Source: Bacillota bacterium
GTDB lineage: Bacteria; Bacillota; Clostridia; Clostridiales; Clostridiaceae
Length of the DNA stretch: 21,417 nucleotides
Reading direction: 5' to 3'
Assembly (NCBI GenBank): GCA_023451395.1
Contig: JAEXZL010000005.1
Location: forward strand, 1 to 21,417
Shown: positions 21,387 through 21,417 of the stretch, in pieces
Position numbering within the stretch: position 1 is the stretch's first letter
Layout of the letters: each line of letters starts with the position of its first letter
Notes under the pieces: model-generated
Seen by the model: only the letters and a program-made list of their open reading frames with translations
What the model was told of the DNA's origin: nothing
The model's database searches: none
Translations under genes and position numbers: made by a program

Positions 21387-21417
21387 AAATTGAGAGTTTG
21401 ATCCTGGCTCAGGACGA
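21387..21417 (+). rRNA. 16S ribosomal RNA, 5' end only
   Basis: AAATTGAGAGTTTGATCC, continuing through TGGCTCAGGACGA, is the conserved start of bacterial 16S rRNA including the universal 27F priming region. The 5' boundary is placed by analogy with E. coli 16S (AAATTGAAGAG) and could be off by a few bases. The gene continues beyond the window. Confidence 0.97.

Overview
The window looks like a core-genome stretch of a low-GC, Gram-positive anaerobe, most likely Clostridium sensu stricto (cluster I). The evidence is AT-rich DNA (by eye roughly one third G+C), AGA- and ATA-rich codon use, strong GGAGG ribosome binding sites, a glycyl T-box leader, a Firmicutes-type class III fructose-1,6-bisphosphatase, the gene order coaX-dusB-greA-lysS, and a clostridial-looking 16S rRNA 5' end at the right edge. 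I see no insertion sequence, prophage, tRNA gene or CRISPR array.

Layout. Positions 2-1423 hold the 3' part of ftsH (AAA+ membrane protease), closed by a terminator that includes its stop codon. A 60-codon two-helix membrane protein faces it on the minus strand. A 488-base AT-rich gap with a 24-bp tandem repeat precedes fhs (formate-tetrahydrofolate ligase). An unusual leader with three 14-bp repeats and two hairpins then leads to coaX and dusB (coenzyme A and tRNA dihydrouridine), followed by greA and lysS (transcript cleavage factor and lysyl-tRNA synthetase), with a consensus promoter before greA. A DUF1294 membrane protein on the minus strand is divergent from a two-gene ABC-2 exporter (ATPase with a TTG start, permease overlapping by one base). 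Next come fbp (class III FBPase), a dCMP deaminase, a T-box and glyS, then plsY (phospholipid acyltransferase). A strong bidirectional terminator separates plsY from minus-strand sodA (superoxide dismutase), whose promoter carries a Fur/PerR-like palindrome. An unrecognised coiled-coil gene, minus-strand patB/malY-type C-S lyase and divergent murD (peptidoglycan precursor ligase) follow. The last 430 bases are a terminator, a repeat-rich rRNA leader with a strong promoter and boxA, and the first bases of 16S rRNA.

How the genes fit together. Most are housekeeping: protein quality control, one-carbon and CoA metabolism, tRNA charging and modification, gluconeogenesis, nucleotide, lipid and wall precursor synthesis. 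Lateral or accessory character is low. I did not find a convincing new multi-gene system. The most interesting signals are in non-coding DNA: the coaX leader, the glyS T-box specifier and weak terminator, the sodA operator, the fhs-upstream tandem repeat and the repeated motif in the 16S leader. The conserved-looking coiled-coil protein at 17243-18184 is the one sizeable gene without a known role.
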